Part shown: positions 5,726-5,792 of the stretch, piece after piece
Position numbering within the stretch: the first letter of the stretch is position 1
How the letters are laid out: each line of letters opens with the position of its first letter
Assembly: GCA_036514635.1 (NCBI GenBank)
Contig: DATBWU010000224.1
Span: 1-5,792, forward strand
Direction of reading: 5' to 3'
Origin: DASSFZ01 sp036514635
GTDB lineage: Bacteria; Chloroflexota; Anaerolineae; Fen-1058
Length of the DNA stretch: 5,792 nt
The notes under the pieces: generated by a model
The model's database searches: none
Seen by the model: the letters and a program-made list of their open reading frames with translations, nothing else
What the model was told of the DNA's origin: nothing
Translations under genes and position numbers: made by a program

Positions 5726-5792
5726 GAGTCGGCGAATCAGCGAATCAGCGAGCCGGCGAATCAGCGAGTCAACGAGCCGGCGAATCAGCGAG
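5726..5792. repeat. Tandem octamer array, GARYCRRC type, running off the window
   Basis: Eight complete 8-base units plus GAG at the edge run without interruption. GAATCAGC occurs four times, GAGCCGGC twice, and GAGTCGGC and GAGTCAAC once each, so R and Y positions vary in a patterned way. It fills the whole region upstream of transferase A up to two bases before its ATG. No promoter or ribosome site is visible in it, and its true length is unknown because the window ends. Confidence 0.9.

Noticed and set aside
5726..5792. CRISPR array
   Set aside because: The units are contiguous 8-mers with no spacers, so this is a simple tandem array.

Overview
The window carries three genes, all on the minus strand, in a genome of moderately high GC. 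In transcription order they are two tandem, paralogous membrane glycosyltransferases of the PMT/ArnT-like GT-C (GT39-type) class (5724->3736 and 3739->1757), then, after a 295-base gap, a TIM-barrel protein with clan GH-A glycosidase landmarks (1461->121). The protein styles (PMT-type transferases with a long C-terminal beta-rich ectodomain, a glycosidase with an E/P/T linker) and the mix of short interspersed repeats suggest a filamentous or uncultured Chloroflexota bacterium (Anaerolineae-like). That taxonomic call is inference from style, not from a marker gene.

Layout from left to right: a 78-base palindromic repeat (21-98) just beyond the glycosidase stop; the glycosidase-like gene (121-1461) with a full AGGAGG ribosome site and a plausible sigma70-type promoter; a second palindromic repeat (1611-1700) filling much of the gap; glycosyltransferase B (1757-3739); glycosyltransferase A (3736-5724), whose stop overlaps the start of B by 4 bases; and an octamer tandem array (5726-5792) running off the right edge. 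The two transferases look like one translationally coupled unit. They probably move sugars from polyprenyl-phosphate carriers onto acceptors on the outer face of the membrane. The glycosidase appears to have its own promoter, and nothing in the sequence ties it to the transferases beyond position and a shared carbohydrate theme.

The unusual feature is the density of small repeats built from 7-, 8- or 9-base units. At least eight blocks of different sequence occur in 5.8 kb, and several lie inside the transferase genes without breaking the frame. The same cytoplasmic loop of both paralogs contains a repeat, but of two unrelated families: a heptamer array in B and a 9-mer-based palindrome in A. 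A third in-frame palindrome lies in another inter-helix segment of A. The N-terminal codons of both paralogs are also made of heptamer arrays, again of two different families. No CRISPR, tRNA, rRNA, transposase or phage gene was seen.
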